Source: Dorea_A amylophila | GTDB taxonomy: Bacteria > Bacillota > Clostridia > Lachnospirales > Lachnospiraceae | NCBI RefSeq assembly: GCF_025567265.1 | Contig: NZ_JAOQJW010000005.1 | Coordinates: 111,726 to 175,725, forward strand | Reading direction: 5' to 3' | DNA length: 64,000 bases | Part shown: piece after piece, positions 34,503 through 44,074 of the stretch | Layout of the letters: each line of letters begins with the position of its first letter | Position numbering within the stretch: position 1 is the first letter of the stretch | Translations under genes and position numbers: made by a program | Notes under the pieces: generated by a model | Told to the model about the DNA's origin: nothing | The model's database searches: none | The model's input: only the letters and a program-made list of their open reading frames with translations

Positions 34503-35171
34503 ATTCTCCAAGTCTTCCAATATCACACCATCTTTCAGCAGAATCAGCCGGCTACAATAACTTGCCATCTGTGGGTCATGTGTAACCATAATGATTGTCT
34601 TTCCCATATGTTCATTAATATCCTTCAACGCATCAATCACAGTCTTCCCGGACTTTGAGTCAAGATTTCCGGTCGGCTCATCCGCAAAAATAATCTCTGG
34701 ATCATTTATTAATGCTCTGCAAATGGCAACTCTCTGCCTTTCACCTCCTGACAGTTCGGCCGGCATCTTTTTTTCCAAAGTCCTAATTCCGAATTTATCC
34801 ATTAACACTCTCGCTCGTTCCTTTTTGGAATCATCTACTGTTTTGCTGATATAGAAAGGCAACATAATGTTTTCAAAAACATCTAAACTATCCATCAAAT
34901 AAAATTCCTGAAATACGAAGCCTAATTCTTCTCTTCGTATTCTCGCAAGTTCTTTATCTGACAGTTTTGATATTTCATCTTTCTTGTATAAAAGTGCCCC
35001 ATCTGTTACAGATTCAATGAGCCCCAGAATTTTCAAAAGTGTCGTCTTTCCACTTCCTGATTTTCCCATAATTCCTACAAATTCGCCATCCTGTACATTC
35101 AAATTAATACCCTTTAACACTTTAAACTTACCGTAACTTTTCACAATTTTCTCTCCGCTGATCACTTCCAT
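34446..35171 (-). CDS. ABC exporter ATPase (BceA/MacB type)
   Basis: A 241-residue ATPase of the MacB/LolD/BceA class. Walker A GKSGSGKTTLLK (from about residue 36), Q-loop FVFQEFYL, signature LSGGERQRVAICRAL, Walker B IIFADEPTGNLDSKSG, and H-loop VTHD. It overlaps the permease stop by 10 bases, so the pair is co-translated. The type normally works with FtsX-like permeases in peptide-antibiotic resistance or lantibiotic immunity, extracting or expelling membrane-active peptides. Confidence 0.93.
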   Translation of the reverse strand: MEVISGEKIVKSYGKFKVLKGINLNVQDGEFVGIMGKSGSGKTTLLKILGLIESVTDGALLYKKDEISKLSDKELARIRREELGFVFQEFYLMDSLDVFENIMLPFYISKTVDDSKKERARVLMDKFGIRTLEKKMPAELSGGERQRVAICRALINDPEIIFADEPTGNLDSKSGKTVIDALKDINEHMGKTIIMVTHDPQMASYCSRLILLKDGVILEDLENNRNQESFYQEIIGKMKEL

Positions 35172-37039
35172 ATCTTTTCCCTTCTTTCACTCTGAATTTG
35201 CTGATTAGCAAGTCTCCATCCATACTCTCTCAATAAGATAATGTACCCGGCCTGGAATAATAACAGTTCAAAAAATGTTATCAACACCTGTTTTTTCAAG
35301 AGCCAATCAACGTTCCATGTAATATAACTCAAAGCACCACCACTTATTACAATCGAAAGTATAAATGCGATCCATAAAGAAAGCGAAAGTTCCTTTTTCA
35401 CATTTTTCTTTATTTCTTTGGTCTCCATGCCTATTTTTTTCAAGAATCCATATTTCATACTTACATTAGAAATGTCTGACCATATTTTTATAGATAAAAT
35501 CATTATTCCACTAATAATCAAAAATGCACCAATACAAATGTAAAAGATAAGAGTTGTCAGGTCATCCGATCTGTCTTCTTTCATCAATGAGCCTTTATAA
35601 AAACCAATTATCTCATATTTCTTTTCACATACTTTTAATTTGCCCTCATCAATCACCGTCTCTTTTTCTGTTTGCTGCGTCATAATAACCGTATTCTTTT
35701 TCTGCAAAGATCTAAGCATATCAAAATCACTATTATTCATAACCAGAATTCGTATAATATCCGACTGTTGAGCAACAAATAAAACTTCTTTCTCTTCTTT
35801 TTTTATCGCAAATTTACACATTCCTGTTGCTGTTTTTAAATAAACATGTTTATCCTGAAACATGTTTTCATCGTCTTGTTTTGATTTTTCCAGAACTGCC
35901 TTTACCTCTCCCTGTTTGATATGCTCTTTCTTATTCTTCGTAAGTTTGTTATAGGAATCCTCCGAAATACCTACATATTCCCCTCCATCATTGCTTATGA
36001 GCGGAATATACGCATATTCATCTATTTTTTCATCTGGTTCTTTTATAACCTTATGAATTTCGTCTGTATATTTTTCTTCTGTCATACATACATAATTATA
36101 TGGATATTTCCATAAATACTCGGAAGAAAGATTACCGTATTCTATAATATTGATATTTACAATCACCCATACAAATACATTAATAATAAAAACAATTAAA
36201 ATTATATTTTTATTTTCTGAAAATCTGTGATACAACGTTTTTAGCGTAAGAATATGTCTGTCATACCATTTTTCTTTCTTTTTCACCCATCGCAATATAA
36301 CATTTCCCAAATAAGTAAACCAAAGATATAATCCGATCAGCGAAAAAAGAACTCCATATTTCATACGTGGATATGTCATAGGAACCTTCGAAAAAAGAAT
36401 AATTGCAGACACAAAACAGATCAGCCCTGCAATCGCACCTATCACGCTTGCTTTAACAGACGGAACCGTCCCCCTTTTCTGTTCCGTATTCAAAAGCGAA
36501 GCCAGTGAATTGTTTTGAATTTTTATTATATTCATGATTACGGCAATGCACAAAATAACACACATATAAAAACATGTACTTCCAATATTCTTTAGAAACC
36601 AGCATGGATCTTGAACTGTTTGAATCCCTTCTTTTCTGAATATAGACTGAAGAAGAATTACAAAAGGCGTTCCCACTACACACCCAATCAGCCACGAAAT
36701 ACCACATATAATCCCATATTCCAGAATTATCATCCGGATAATATCTTTCTTTTCTTCTCCGAATACCATAAACATTCCATAATCTTTGATTCTTATCCGG
36801 CTATAATTGCTTACTGTATAGCTGATCAAAATCAGACCAATAAACAGCAATATATACATGTACGTTTGAATCGCAACTCCTTGTTGCGACCGAACCCTTT
36901 CTTCCATACTCATTGTTCCAAGAACCAATTCTTTAACTCCCAGAAACACGAATAATATAATTGCAACTAAAATAGTACTCATAAAACATACAATACTATT
37001 ACGCACATTCTTTTTTAATATTTTCAATAATACTTTCAT
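35162..37039 (-). CDS. FtsX-like ABC permease (BceB type)
   Basis: A 625-residue permease. About ten membrane segments are seen: one near residue 15, three by about 160, two near 200-250, one near 285, then a large extracellular domain (about 300-510, rich in Lys/Glu), and three at the C-terminus. This arrangement is that of BceB-type bacitracin or lantibiotic transporters. No BceRS-type sensor pair is adjacent; instead a PadR regulator heads the operon, so control is probably by direct ligand sensing. Confidence 0.88.
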   Translation of the reverse strand: MKVLLKILKKNVRNSIVCFMSTILVAIILFVFLGVKELVLGTMSMEERVRSQQGVAIQTYMYILLFIGLILISYTVSNYSRIRIKDYGMFMVFGEEKKDIIRMIILEYGIICGISWLIGCVVGTPFVILLQSIFRKEGIQTVQDPCWFLKNIGSTCFYMCVILCIAVIMNIIKIQNNSLASLLNTEQKRGTVPSVKASVIGAIAGLICFVSAIILFSKVPMTYPRMKYGVLFSLIGLYLWFTYLGNVILRWVKKKEKWYDRHILTLKTLYHRFSENKNIILIVFIINVFVWVIVNINIIEYGNLSSEYLWKYPYNYVCMTEEKYTDEIHKVIKEPDEKIDEYAYIPLISNDGGEYVGISEDSYNKLTKNKKEHIKQGEVKAVLEKSKQDDENMFQDKHVYLKTATGMCKFAIKKEEKEVLFVAQQSDIIRILVMNNSDFDMLRSLQKKNTVIMTQQTEKETVIDEGKLKVCEKKYEIIGFYKGSLMKEDRSDDLTTLIFYICIGAFLIISGIMILSIKIWSDISNVSMKYGFLKKIGMETKEIKKNVKKELSLSLWIAFILSIVISGGALSYITWNVDWLLKKQVLITFFELLLFQAGYIILLREYGWRLANQQIQSERREKIWK

Positions 37040-37078
37040 ATACTATTCCTTTAAGGAAAAATGTTTCCCCATCTTTTG

Positions 37079-37717
37079 TCATCTATTCTCAACTTCTATC
37101 TGTTCTCCTGCCGGTCTGTTCCTTCTTGCTCCAACCAGATACAGAATCGCCGGAACAAAATCAACAATAATCCCAACAATCATAAGTGGAAAGTCCGACG
37201 CTTTCAAAAATGCTTTTCCTGTATCTATTGCAATAATAATTTCATTGCAATATATTAACAGATTAATAATCATATAGATAGAACTACCTACTGTTAACTG
37301 TTTTATTTTTTCCGTATTATTACAGTTTGCTTCCCCATAATGTCCCAGATACCACATGCCGATTGAATAAGCAAGTATCCATAACTCATGCATGCGTTCT
37401 CCATTTAAAAAGCAAATATTAATCAAGGAACCTACAATCCCACAAAGTCCAAATATCTGAAAATATATCGAAGTCGCTCTAAGCAATTTCCGTCCTCCCG
37501 GTGCTCTGCTTCCTCCTACAGAATAAATCAGATCATCACAGAATTCATGAACCGACTTTCCCAATACTGTTTCAAAATCTTCATTACGCTCCTGTGCTTC
37601 TTCCGCCATTCCCGTAATATCCTCAACCATCTGATTTATTTCTCTTTCCGTAAGTGGAAATGTCTTTATATACTTACGCATCTTCCGGATCATTCTTTTA
37701 TTTTTCTTCGTTAACAT
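37079..37717 (-). CDS. HAAS/DUF1048-like membrane protein
   Basis: A 212-residue protein with a helical N-terminal domain (about 1-75, including REINQMVEDITGMAEEAQER and a FCDDLI motif) of the HAAS/DUF1048 type often encoded beside PadR regulators, then four or so hydrophobic segments (about 85-200). Probably a membrane partner that signals between the PadR regulator and the transporter; this is inference from context. It lies three bases after padR. Confidence 0.75.
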   Translation of the reverse strand: MLTKKNKRMIRKMRKYIKTFPLTEREINQMVEDITGMAEEAQERNEDFETVLGKSVHEFCDDLIYSVGGSRAPGGRKLLRATSIYFQIFGLCGIVGSLINICFLNGERMHELWILAYSIGMWYLGHYGEANCNNTEKIKQLTVGSSIYMIINLLIYCNEIIIAIDTGKAFLKASDFPLMIVGIIVDFVPAILYLVGARRNRPAGEQIEVENR

Positions 37718-37720
37718 AAT

Positions 37721-38047
37721 CTACTTCTCCTTTTTCAAAATTCTATTTACTGATGATTGTACTTCCGTCCAACATTTAATAAATTCCTTCAAATATGCCT
37801 GCCCCTCATCCGTTAGTGAATAATACTTTCTTTTCGGTCCAAGCGGCGAAGACCGTAATTCTGAAGAAATCATTCCTTTCTTTTCCAATCGTACAAGTAA
37901 TGGATAAATACTTCCCTCTTTTACATCTTCAAATCCGAATTCTTCTAATGTTGTTACAATCTCATATCCATATGTAACTGTCTCGGATAAAATCTGTAAT
38001 ATACATCCTTCTAAAGTTCCCTTCATTAATTGTGATTTATCATACAT
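37721..38047 (-). CDS. PadR-family regulator
   Basis: A 108-residue winged-helix regulator: MKGTLEGCILQILSETVTYG, split as MKGTLEGCILQIL and SETVTYG, then EGSIYPLLVRLEKKGMI (recognition helix and wing) and a short dimerisation helix. PadR proteins of this size (LmrR/BceR-like) bind drugs or phenolics directly. It is first gene of the ABC exporter operon, and its promoter carries a palindrome and direct repeats, so autorepression is likely. Confidence 0.93.
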   Translation of the reverse strand: MYDKSQLMKGTLEGCILQILSETVTYGYEIVTTLEEFGFEDVKEGSIYPLLVRLEKKGMISSELRSSPLGPKRKYYSLTDEGQAYLKEFIKCWTEVQSSVNRILKKEK

Positions 38048-38065
38048 GTTCCCACCTACCTTGCA

Positions 38066-38115
38066 TACTATAGTAGTTCTTAACTATATTGTATCACATA
38101 GTAGTTGTTTGTCAA
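38066..38115 (-). promoter_or_regulatory. PadR-operon promoter with repeats
   Basis: Minus-strand TTGACA (38115-38110) and TACAAT (38093-38088), 16 bases apart. ATAGTAGTT occurs at 38070-38078 and 38098-38106, and TACTATAGTA (38066-38075) is a perfect palindrome. These overlap the promoter and are candidate PadR sites (typical PadR boxes are ATGTNNNACAT-like; this differs). Confidence 0.6.
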
Positions 38116-38220
38116 GTAATTTAAGAAGCTTATTTTGAAACAGAATATTTGACACTGAAAAAAATATTTTTGTATCTACAAAACCTGCCATCAGCAGCTT
38201 CTTCCGAACGAATGGCGATA

Positions 38221-38267
38221 AAAAACCGCAGATGCAAGCTTTTCAACTTACCTCTGCGGTTTTTTAC
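38221..38267 (-). terminator. Terminator of the V-ATPase operon
   Basis: On the minus strand AACCGCAG and CTGCGGTT pair around a 23-base loop with A and T tracts on either side. It lies 12 bases past the subunit D stop. Confidence 0.82.
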
Positions 38268-38278
38268 AATATAGTCTT

Positions 38279-38938
38279 TTATTCTCTCTCTTTATAATGA
38301 TGCGCATCCTCCAGCATCATATCTTTCACCTTCATCAGACGGATCTGGGTGCTTCGTTCATTCTCATCAAGCTTCATCGTAATATACTTGATATTCTTCT
38401 GCGCTTCCGGAATGATCACATGCTCCAGGGCGTTGACACGTCTTCTGGTCTTCTCGATCTCAGCCGCCATAAGCTGGCAGGCTTTTTCTGTCTCTGCAAG
38501 CTTTAGCATATCCGGAAGGATATCTGCAAGAGATTTTACAGCTCCGTCCAGATCACTGGATGTAAATGCAAATCCATACGAATAAATATCATTCGCATCG
38601 GCGGTTCTTGTCTTTGTCTCGAATACAGGAATGTCTACACTCATGACATTCTTCTGTCCGACTTCCAGATCCACCTCCTGCTTCGGCGCCATCAGTGCCG
38701 TGTTCAGGGTTGCTTCGTCCATTCCGGCTTTGGCTATGACGAAGTTCTTATTGGCCGAACGGATACCCGCTTCTACCTTCTCCCGAAGTTCCATGTTCAC
38801 TTTTACCAGATCCAGGAACTGACGCATCAGTTCGTCTCGTTTATCTTTCAGAAGTTTGTGACCTTTTATGGCTGTGACCAGTTTCTTCTTGGTTCTGGTC
38901 AGTTCCATACGGGTAGGGGTTACCTGGGTTGACGCCAT
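38279..38938 (-). CDS. ntpD: V/A-type ATPase subunit D
   Basis: A 219-residue central-stalk subunit, almost all coiled coil. MASTQVTPTRMELTRTKKKL at the N-terminus and the C-terminal helix (ALEHVIIPEAQKNIKYI) are typical of the family. It rotates inside the A3B3 head with subunit F. Last gene of the operon, 69 bases after ntpB, followed by the terminator. Confidence 0.95.
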   Translation of the reverse strand: MASTQVTPTRMELTRTKKKLVTAIKGHKLLKDKRDELMRQFLDLVKVNMELREKVEAGIRSANKNFVIAKAGMDEATLNTALMAPKQEVDLEVGQKNVMSVDIPVFETKTRTADANDIYSYGFAFTSSDLDGAVKSLADILPDMLKLAETEKACQLMAAEIEKTRRRVNALEHVIIPEAQKNIKYITMKLDENERSTQIRLMKVKDMMLEDAHHYKERE

Positions 38939-39007
38939 AGTATCACTCCTTTCTATACTTTTTTATACCGGACGCCATGCCGGCTCGAATCTGCTTCGCA
39001 TAACTTA

Positions 39008-40378
39008 CTATTTACCATAGTATAAATCCAAGAACTTATCATCAATTCGTTTCAACTCTGATCTTGGCAGCATAGACAACAGCTTCCATCCGATCTCCAG
39101 TGTCTCTTCAATCGGTCTGTCGGTATCGTATCCTTGTGATACATATTCTTTTTCAAATGCATCTGCGAATTTCGCATATACCAGGTCAATATCGGTAAGA
39201 GCTGCCTCTCCTAAAATAGTCATTAATTCTTTCGCATCTTTTCCTCGCGCATATGCCGCAAATAACTGGTTCATGGTATTTGCATGATCGGCTCTTGTCT
39301 TACCTTCTCCGATTCCCTTATCTTTCAGACGGGACAGGGATGGCAATACATCGATCGGCGGTTTGATACCTTTACGGTACAAATCACGGCTTAAGATGAT
39401 CTGGCCTTCGGTGATGTATCCGGTAAGATCCGGGATTGGATGCGTCTTGTCATCTTCCGGCATGGTCAGGATCGGAATCAGTGTGATACTTCCCTTCTTG
39501 CCATTCTGTCTTCCGGCTCTTTCATATAACGTTGCAAGGTCGGTGTACATATATCCAGGATATCCACGGCGTCCCGGTACTTCCTTACGTGCGGCAGATA
39601 CTTCTCGAAGCGCATCTGCATAGTTGGTAATATCTGTCATAATTACCAGTACATGCATGTCTTTTTCGAATGCAAGATACTCGGCTGCTGTCAGTGCCAT
39701 ACGAGGTGTAGAAATACGCTCGATTGCCGGGTCATTTGCCAGGTTGACGAACAGTACGGTTCTGTCGATGGCACCTGTCTCTTTGAAAGATTCTACAAAG
39801 AAGTTCGACTCTTCGAATGTGATACCCATAGCGGCAAATACTACGGCGAACTTCTCATTGCTTCCTCGTACTTTTGCCTGTTTTGCGATCTGCGCTGCCA
39901 GGTTGGCATGTGGAAGTCCGGATGCCGAGAAGATCGGAAGTTTCTGCCCACGAACCAATGTGTTCAGTCCGTCAATAGCCGATACACCTGTCTGGATAAA
40001 CTCTTCCGGATAGCTTCTTGCCGCCGGGTTCATAGGCAGACCGTTGATATCACGTCTTTCATCCGGCAGGATCTCCGGTCCCCCGTCGATTGGGCGGCCC
40101 AGTCCGTCGAAGACACGTCCAAGCATATCTTCCGATACACCAAGCTCCATGCTTCGTCCGAGAAAACGTACTTTACTGTTACTTAAGTTGATACCCGTGG
40201 CACTTTCGAATAACTGCACCAGTGCATCATTTCCATTGATCTCCAGAACCTTGCAGCGGCGCTTCTCACCGCTTGCAAGCTCAATCTCACCTAATTCGTC
40301 ATAGGCTACATTTTCAACGCCGCGTACCAGCATCAGAGGTCCGGCAACTTCCTGTATGGTTCTATATTCTTTTGGCAT
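39008..40378 (-). CDS. ntpB: V/A-type ATPase subunit B
   Basis: A 456-residue non-catalytic head subunit. Recognised by PEEFIQTGVSAIDGLNTLVRG, split as PEEFIQTGVSAIDG and LNTLVRGQKLPIFS, and by SGLPHANLAAQIA. As expected for B, no classical P-loop lysine is present; three copies alternate with A. It follows ntpA by three bases. Confidence 0.96.
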   Translation of the reverse strand: MPKEYRTIQEVAGPLMLVRGVENVAYDELGEIELASGEKRRCKVLEINGNDALVQLFESATGINLSNSKVRFLGRSMELGVSEDMLGRVFDGLGRPIDGGPEILPDERRDINGLPMNPAARSYPEEFIQTGVSAIDGLNTLVRGQKLPIFSASGLPHANLAAQIAKQAKVRGSNEKFAVVFAAMGITFEESNFFVESFKETGAIDRTVLFVNLANDPAIERISTPRMALTAAEYLAFEKDMHVLVIMTDITNYADALREVSAARKEVPGRRGYPGYMYTDLATLYERAGRQNGKKGSITLIPILTMPEDDKTHPIPDLTGYITEGQIILSRDLYRKGIKPPIDVLPSLSRLKDKGIGEGKTRADHANTMNQLFAAYARGKDAKELMTILGEAALTDIDLVYAKFADAFEKEYVSQGYDTDRPIEETLEIGWKLLSMLPRSELKRIDDKFLDLYYGK

Positions 40379-40381
40379 AAT

Positions 40382-42148
40382 TTAGAAGTCCTCCTTCCCG
40401 AATGCAGCCGCAACTTCCTTGTCCAGTTCTTCTTCTACATTCTTATATTCACTTTCGATATCGGCGTCTGTTGTATATTTATAACGGCCGATCTTTTCTC
40501 TTACCGGCATGGCGATCAGTGCATTCATGTCCGCACCCTTGTTCAGTGCATCGACAGATTTCTCATAAAATGCCAGTACCAGTTTCATCATCAGATACTG
40601 CTTACGAAGCGGTGTGTAAGTGTCAATCTCGTGGAAGGAATTCTGATGTAAGAAGTCCTCACGGATGGATCTTGCCGCTTCCATCTTCAGACGGTCGGTC
40701 GGTGACAGGGCATCCATACCTACCATCTGTACGATCTCATTTAACTCGGCTTCTTCCTGAAGGATTGTCATCATCTTCTGACGGTCTTCCATCCAGTCCG
40801 CTGCCACTTCCTCGTTGAACCAGTTTGCCATATTGTCAACATACAGTGAATAACTGGTCAGCCAGTTGATGGCTGGGAAATGTCTCTTATACGCAAGTGC
40901 GGAATCCAGTCCCCAGAATACCTTTACAATACGAAGGGTTGCCTGTGATACCGGTTCGGAGATATCACCACCCGGAGGAGATACCGCTCCGATAACGGAA
41001 AGTGCACCTTCTCTTCCTTCTTTACCAAGGGATACCACATGTCCGGCTCTTTCATAGAACTGCGCCAGACGGGAACCTAAGTATGCCGGGTAACCTTCTT
41101 CACCAGGCATCTCTTCCAGACGTCCCGACATCTCTCGAAGTGCCTCTGCCCAACGGGATGTAGAATCTGCCATCAGCGCTACAGAATATCCCATATCACG
41201 GAAATATTCTGCGATCGTGATTCCGGTATAGATGGAAGCCTCACGGGCTGCAACCGGCATATCCGATGTATTTGCAATCAGCACGGTCCTTTCCATCAGA
41301 GACTGTCCGGTCTTCGGGTCTTTCAGTTCCGGGAATTCATTCAAAACATCGGTCATCTCATTACCACGTTCTCCGCATCCGATATAGACCACGATATCTG
41401 CCTCTGCCCACTTAGCCAACTGGTGTTGGATAACTGTCTTGCCGCTTCCGAAAGGTCCCGGAACAGCTGCCACACCACCTTTGGCGATTGGGAAGAATGT
41501 ATCGATAACACGCTGACCGGTTACCAGTGGTTTTACCGGCGGCAGCTTCTTCTGATACGGACGGCCCTTTCGTACCGGCCATCTCTGCATCATCGTCAGT
41601 TCTTTGTCACCTTTTTCGGTAGCGATCACTGCTACCACTTCTTCTACGGTAAATGTTCCGGCTTTGATCTCTTTTACCGTTCCTTTTACTCCATAAGGAA
41701 CCATGATCTTCTGCTGTACAACGATGGTCTCCTGCACAGTTCCGAGTACGTCACCTGCTTCGACCTCATCGCCGGCTTTTGCGACCGGTACAAATTCCCA
41801 TTTCTTATCACGTTTTAACGAAGCAACTTCCACGCCTCGCTTTAAGTTATTTCCGGAGATTTTCATAATGTCATCCAGCGGTCTCTGGATTCCATCGTAT
41901 ATGCTTGTGATCAGTCCGGGACCAAGTTCTACTGACATTGGTACTCCCATAGACTCTACCGGCTCTCCAGGTCCAAGTCCTGATGTCTCCTCGTATACCT
42001 GGATGGATGCCTCATCTCCGTGAATCTCTATGATCTCTCCGATCAGACGCTGGCTGCTTACACGTACCACGTCAAACATGTTGGCGTCACGCATACCTTC
42101 TGCAATGACCAGCGGTCCTGCTACTTTTTTAATCGTTCCTGTACTCAT
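40382..42148 (-). CDS. ntpA: V/A-type ATPase catalytic subunit A
   Basis: A 588-residue catalytic subunit that hydrolyses or makes ATP. P-loop GPFGSGKTVIQHQ, Walker B region VYIGCGERGNEMTD, SRWAEALREMSGRLEEMPGE, split here as SRWAEALREM and SGRLEEMPGE, and the bulge domain (about 110-190) unique to A-type subunits. Full length. 19 bases follow subunit F. Confidence 0.97.
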   Translation of the reverse strand: MSTGTIKKVAGPLVIAEGMRDANMFDVVRVSSQRLIGEIIEIHGDEASIQVYEETSGLGPGEPVESMGVPMSVELGPGLITSIYDGIQRPLDDIMKISGNNLKRGVEVASLKRDKKWEFVPVAKAGDEVEAGDVLGTVQETIVVQQKIMVPYGVKGTVKEIKAGTFTVEEVVAVIATEKGDKELTMMQRWPVRKGRPYQKKLPPVKPLVTGQRVIDTFFPIAKGGVAAVPGPFGSGKTVIQHQLAKWAEADIVVYIGCGERGNEMTDVLNEFPELKDPKTGQSLMERTVLIANTSDMPVAAREASIYTGITIAEYFRDMGYSVALMADSTSRWAEALREMSGRLEEMPGEEGYPAYLGSRLAQFYERAGHVVSLGKEGREGALSVIGAVSPPGGDISEPVSQATLRIVKVFWGLDSALAYKRHFPAINWLTSYSLYVDNMANWFNEEVAADWMEDRQKMMTILQEEAELNEIVQMVGMDALSPTDRLKMEAARSIREDFLHQNSFHEIDTYTPLRKQYLMMKLVLAFYEKSVDALNKGADMNALIAMPVREKIGRYKYTTDADIESEYKNVEEELDKEVAAAFGKEDF

Positions 42149-42167
42149 ACGGACGAATCAACCTCCT

Positions 42168-42485
42168 TTAGCTGCCAAATATAATATCGGAACCGACAGC
42201 CTGCTCTACCGATTTCTTCACACCTGCAACTCCGGCGCCTGTATTTCCGGCGATACCCGGAATCTGAATGATCGCCGGTGTGACCTGTTCCTGATATTTT
42301 TCTATCTCATGCGTTAATTCAGCGGCAAGTTTCTCTGTGATATAGATGATCCCATATCCACCCTGTGCCAGCTGATGTAATTTCTCTGCGGCTTCCTCAC
42401 GGGTCTGGACGGCAAATGTATCAAGGCCCAGTGCTGCGAATCCGAAGATGCTGTCGTAATCGCCTAATACTGCAATCTTATACAT
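42168..42485 (-). CDS. ntpG: V/A-type ATPase subunit F
   Basis: A 105-residue Rossmann-like central-stalk subunit (KIAVLGDYDSIFGFAALGLD at the N-terminus, GIIYITEKLA and ITPAIIQIPG-like strand). It binds subunit D in the rotor. Named NtpG in Enterococcus hirae. Its ATG overlaps the subunit C stop by eight bases. Confidence 0.92.
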   Translation of the reverse strand: MYKIAVLGDYDSIFGFAALGLDTFAVQTREEAAEKLHQLAQGGYGIIYITEKLAAELTHEIEKYQEQVTPAIIQIPGIAGNTGAGVAGVKKSVEQAVGSDIIFGS

Positions 42486-43446
42486 ACATTTTCCTTACCC
42501 TTTCCCGGATCGAATCATCCGGCAGTTCGTTCTGCTTTCCGGATAAAATGATTCGTACCGTTTTAATCTCATTCTGTCTTGCAATTACATAGGCGATTAC
42601 CGGTCCTATCGTAAATGCATGATATTTCTCCGGACTGATGGTCTGGATGATCCGATTGTCACACCATCTTTCGAATGCTGACGGCGACTCTGCCAGTGCT
42701 TCCGCACCTTCTGCATAAGCCGTTCCTCTTAAGTATTCGCAGATGGCGTCCATGCCGCTAAGTGCTGCTTTCGATAACTGGCTCACACTTAAAGAATCAC
42801 ATTCTGCCATTGCCCGTTTCATAAATTCCGTTGATTTTGCGGTCTTCTGTGACCGGACGGCAATCTTGATATCCGCCACTGCCACTGTGGATTCTGCGTA
42901 ATCCTGTATGATCTTATCCGGTGACTCTTTCCCGGCCTGATAGATGGCATCCAGCGCCGCCCGGTCTATGATCACATCACAGAGCTGCCCGTCTCCGGTA
43001 TGAAGAAGTGTCTCGTATGCTTCTTCTCCTGCGATCCGCATACTGTCCGGAAGCTTTCCGAAGTCTCTGTCTTCTACGATCTTTCGCATCTCTTCCCCGG
43101 GAATCCGAACATCTTCATAATAGATATGCCGGTTCTTATCTCCGGTGCATACTTCCTTGACCGCTGCCTTTAAATTATGAAAAAGCTTCGGATAAGAAAG
43201 CACATCGAAATGTTCCATTCCGATCGACAGTTCTTTGACCACTTCCCATGTCTTTTCTTCTTCTCTCGTCAGGATTTTTTCCGCATCCCCGCTGCTTTCG
43301 GTATCTCCCCATCCCTTCTCTTCTAAGAACTGCAATGCCTGATCATAACTCTGGCACGCGATCAGCTGGTCGATGGTACTGTCAGAGAACAGGGATACTT
43401 CCAGGGCACGGATTCTTGCGACCGCATAGGTATATTGTTCACTCAT
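42478..43446 (-). CDS. ntpC: V/A-type ATPase subunit C (NtpC)
   Basis: A 322-residue funnel subunit that joins the central stalk to the membrane ring (equivalent to eukaryotic subunit d). It begins YTYAVARIRALEVSLFS and has the repeated helical pattern of the family, including an EYLRGTAYAEGAEAL stretch. The start was placed at ATG 43446 with GGAGGGA upstream; a longer frame would extend into the ntpE stop. Confidence 0.9.
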   Translation of the reverse strand: MSEQYTYAVARIRALEVSLFSDSTIDQLIACQSYDQALQFLEEKGWGDTESSGDAEKILTREEEKTWEVVKELSIGMEHFDVLSYPKLFHNLKAAVKEVCTGDKNRHIYYEDVRIPGEEMRKIVEDRDFGKLPDSMRIAGEEAYETLLHTGDGQLCDVIIDRAALDAIYQAGKESPDKIIQDYAESTVAVADIKIAVRSQKTAKSTEFMKRAMAECDSLSVSQLSKAALSGMDAICEYLRGTAYAEGAEALAESPSAFERWCDNRIIQTISPEKYHAFTIGPVIAYVIARQNEIKTVRIILSGKQNELPDDSIRERVRKMYV

Positions 43447-43460
43447 GTTGTCCCTCCATA

Positions 43461-44057
43461 TCATACAAAGAGCATCCGGTGAACGATGTCCGCAAGTTCA
43501 TCCCGCTTCGCATCGAACATTGCCCTGATCGTACAATTCTCTTCAATTCCACCGTACGCAAGAATGAATCCATTGTCAATATTATCTCTGCCCGCTCCGG
43601 CTACAGTAAGTTTTCCTCCCTTTGCCAGAGCTATTTCTTCAATTTCTTTGCCAAATCCTACCGGCATATTTTCCAGATCTTTTACGGAGAAATAGATCTC
43701 TCCCTCCTGCGGAAGTACGTATGCTTCCAGAATAGACAGGAGCATCTGGTAATACTCATCCGGCGCAAGACTTATAACCTTTTCATACGCCTTCTCGATG
43801 ATCTCTGCGATCATCTCCTGCTTTGCTTCCAGAAGTCTCGTTCTTCTCTGAAGATCGATGGCTGACTTCACACGCTCTTTCTGTGCGGCAACTTCCGCTT
43901 CAGACTTCTTCAGGATCTGTTCTGCCTGTGCAGCTCCTTCTGCCTGCGCCTGAGTCTTCATCTGTTCTGCCTGCGCTTTCGCATCTTCGATCTTTACATT
44001 TGCCGTCTCTTTTGCCTCGTCAAGGATCTGACTTTTGATCTTCTCTAATCCAGCCAT
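43461..44057 (-). CDS. ntpE: V/A-type ATPase subunit E
   Basis: A 198-residue peripheral-stalk subunit. The long N-terminal coiled coil (about 1-85, Ala/Lys/Glu-rich) pairs with the H/G-type subunit; the C-terminal globular part (about 110-198) binds the head. Usual length. It follows ntpK by 17 bases. Confidence 0.9.
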   Translation of the reverse strand: MAGLEKIKSQILDEAKETANVKIEDAKAQAEQMKTQAQAEGAAQAEQILKKSEAEVAAQKERVKSAIDLQRRTRLLEAKQEMIAEIIEKAYEKVISLAPDEYYQMLLSILEAYVLPQEGEIYFSVKDLENMPVGFGKEIEEIALAKGGKLTVAGAGRDNIDNGFILAYGGIEENCTIRAMFDAKRDELADIVHRMLFV

Positions 44058-44074
44058 TTTCCTTCACACTCCTT

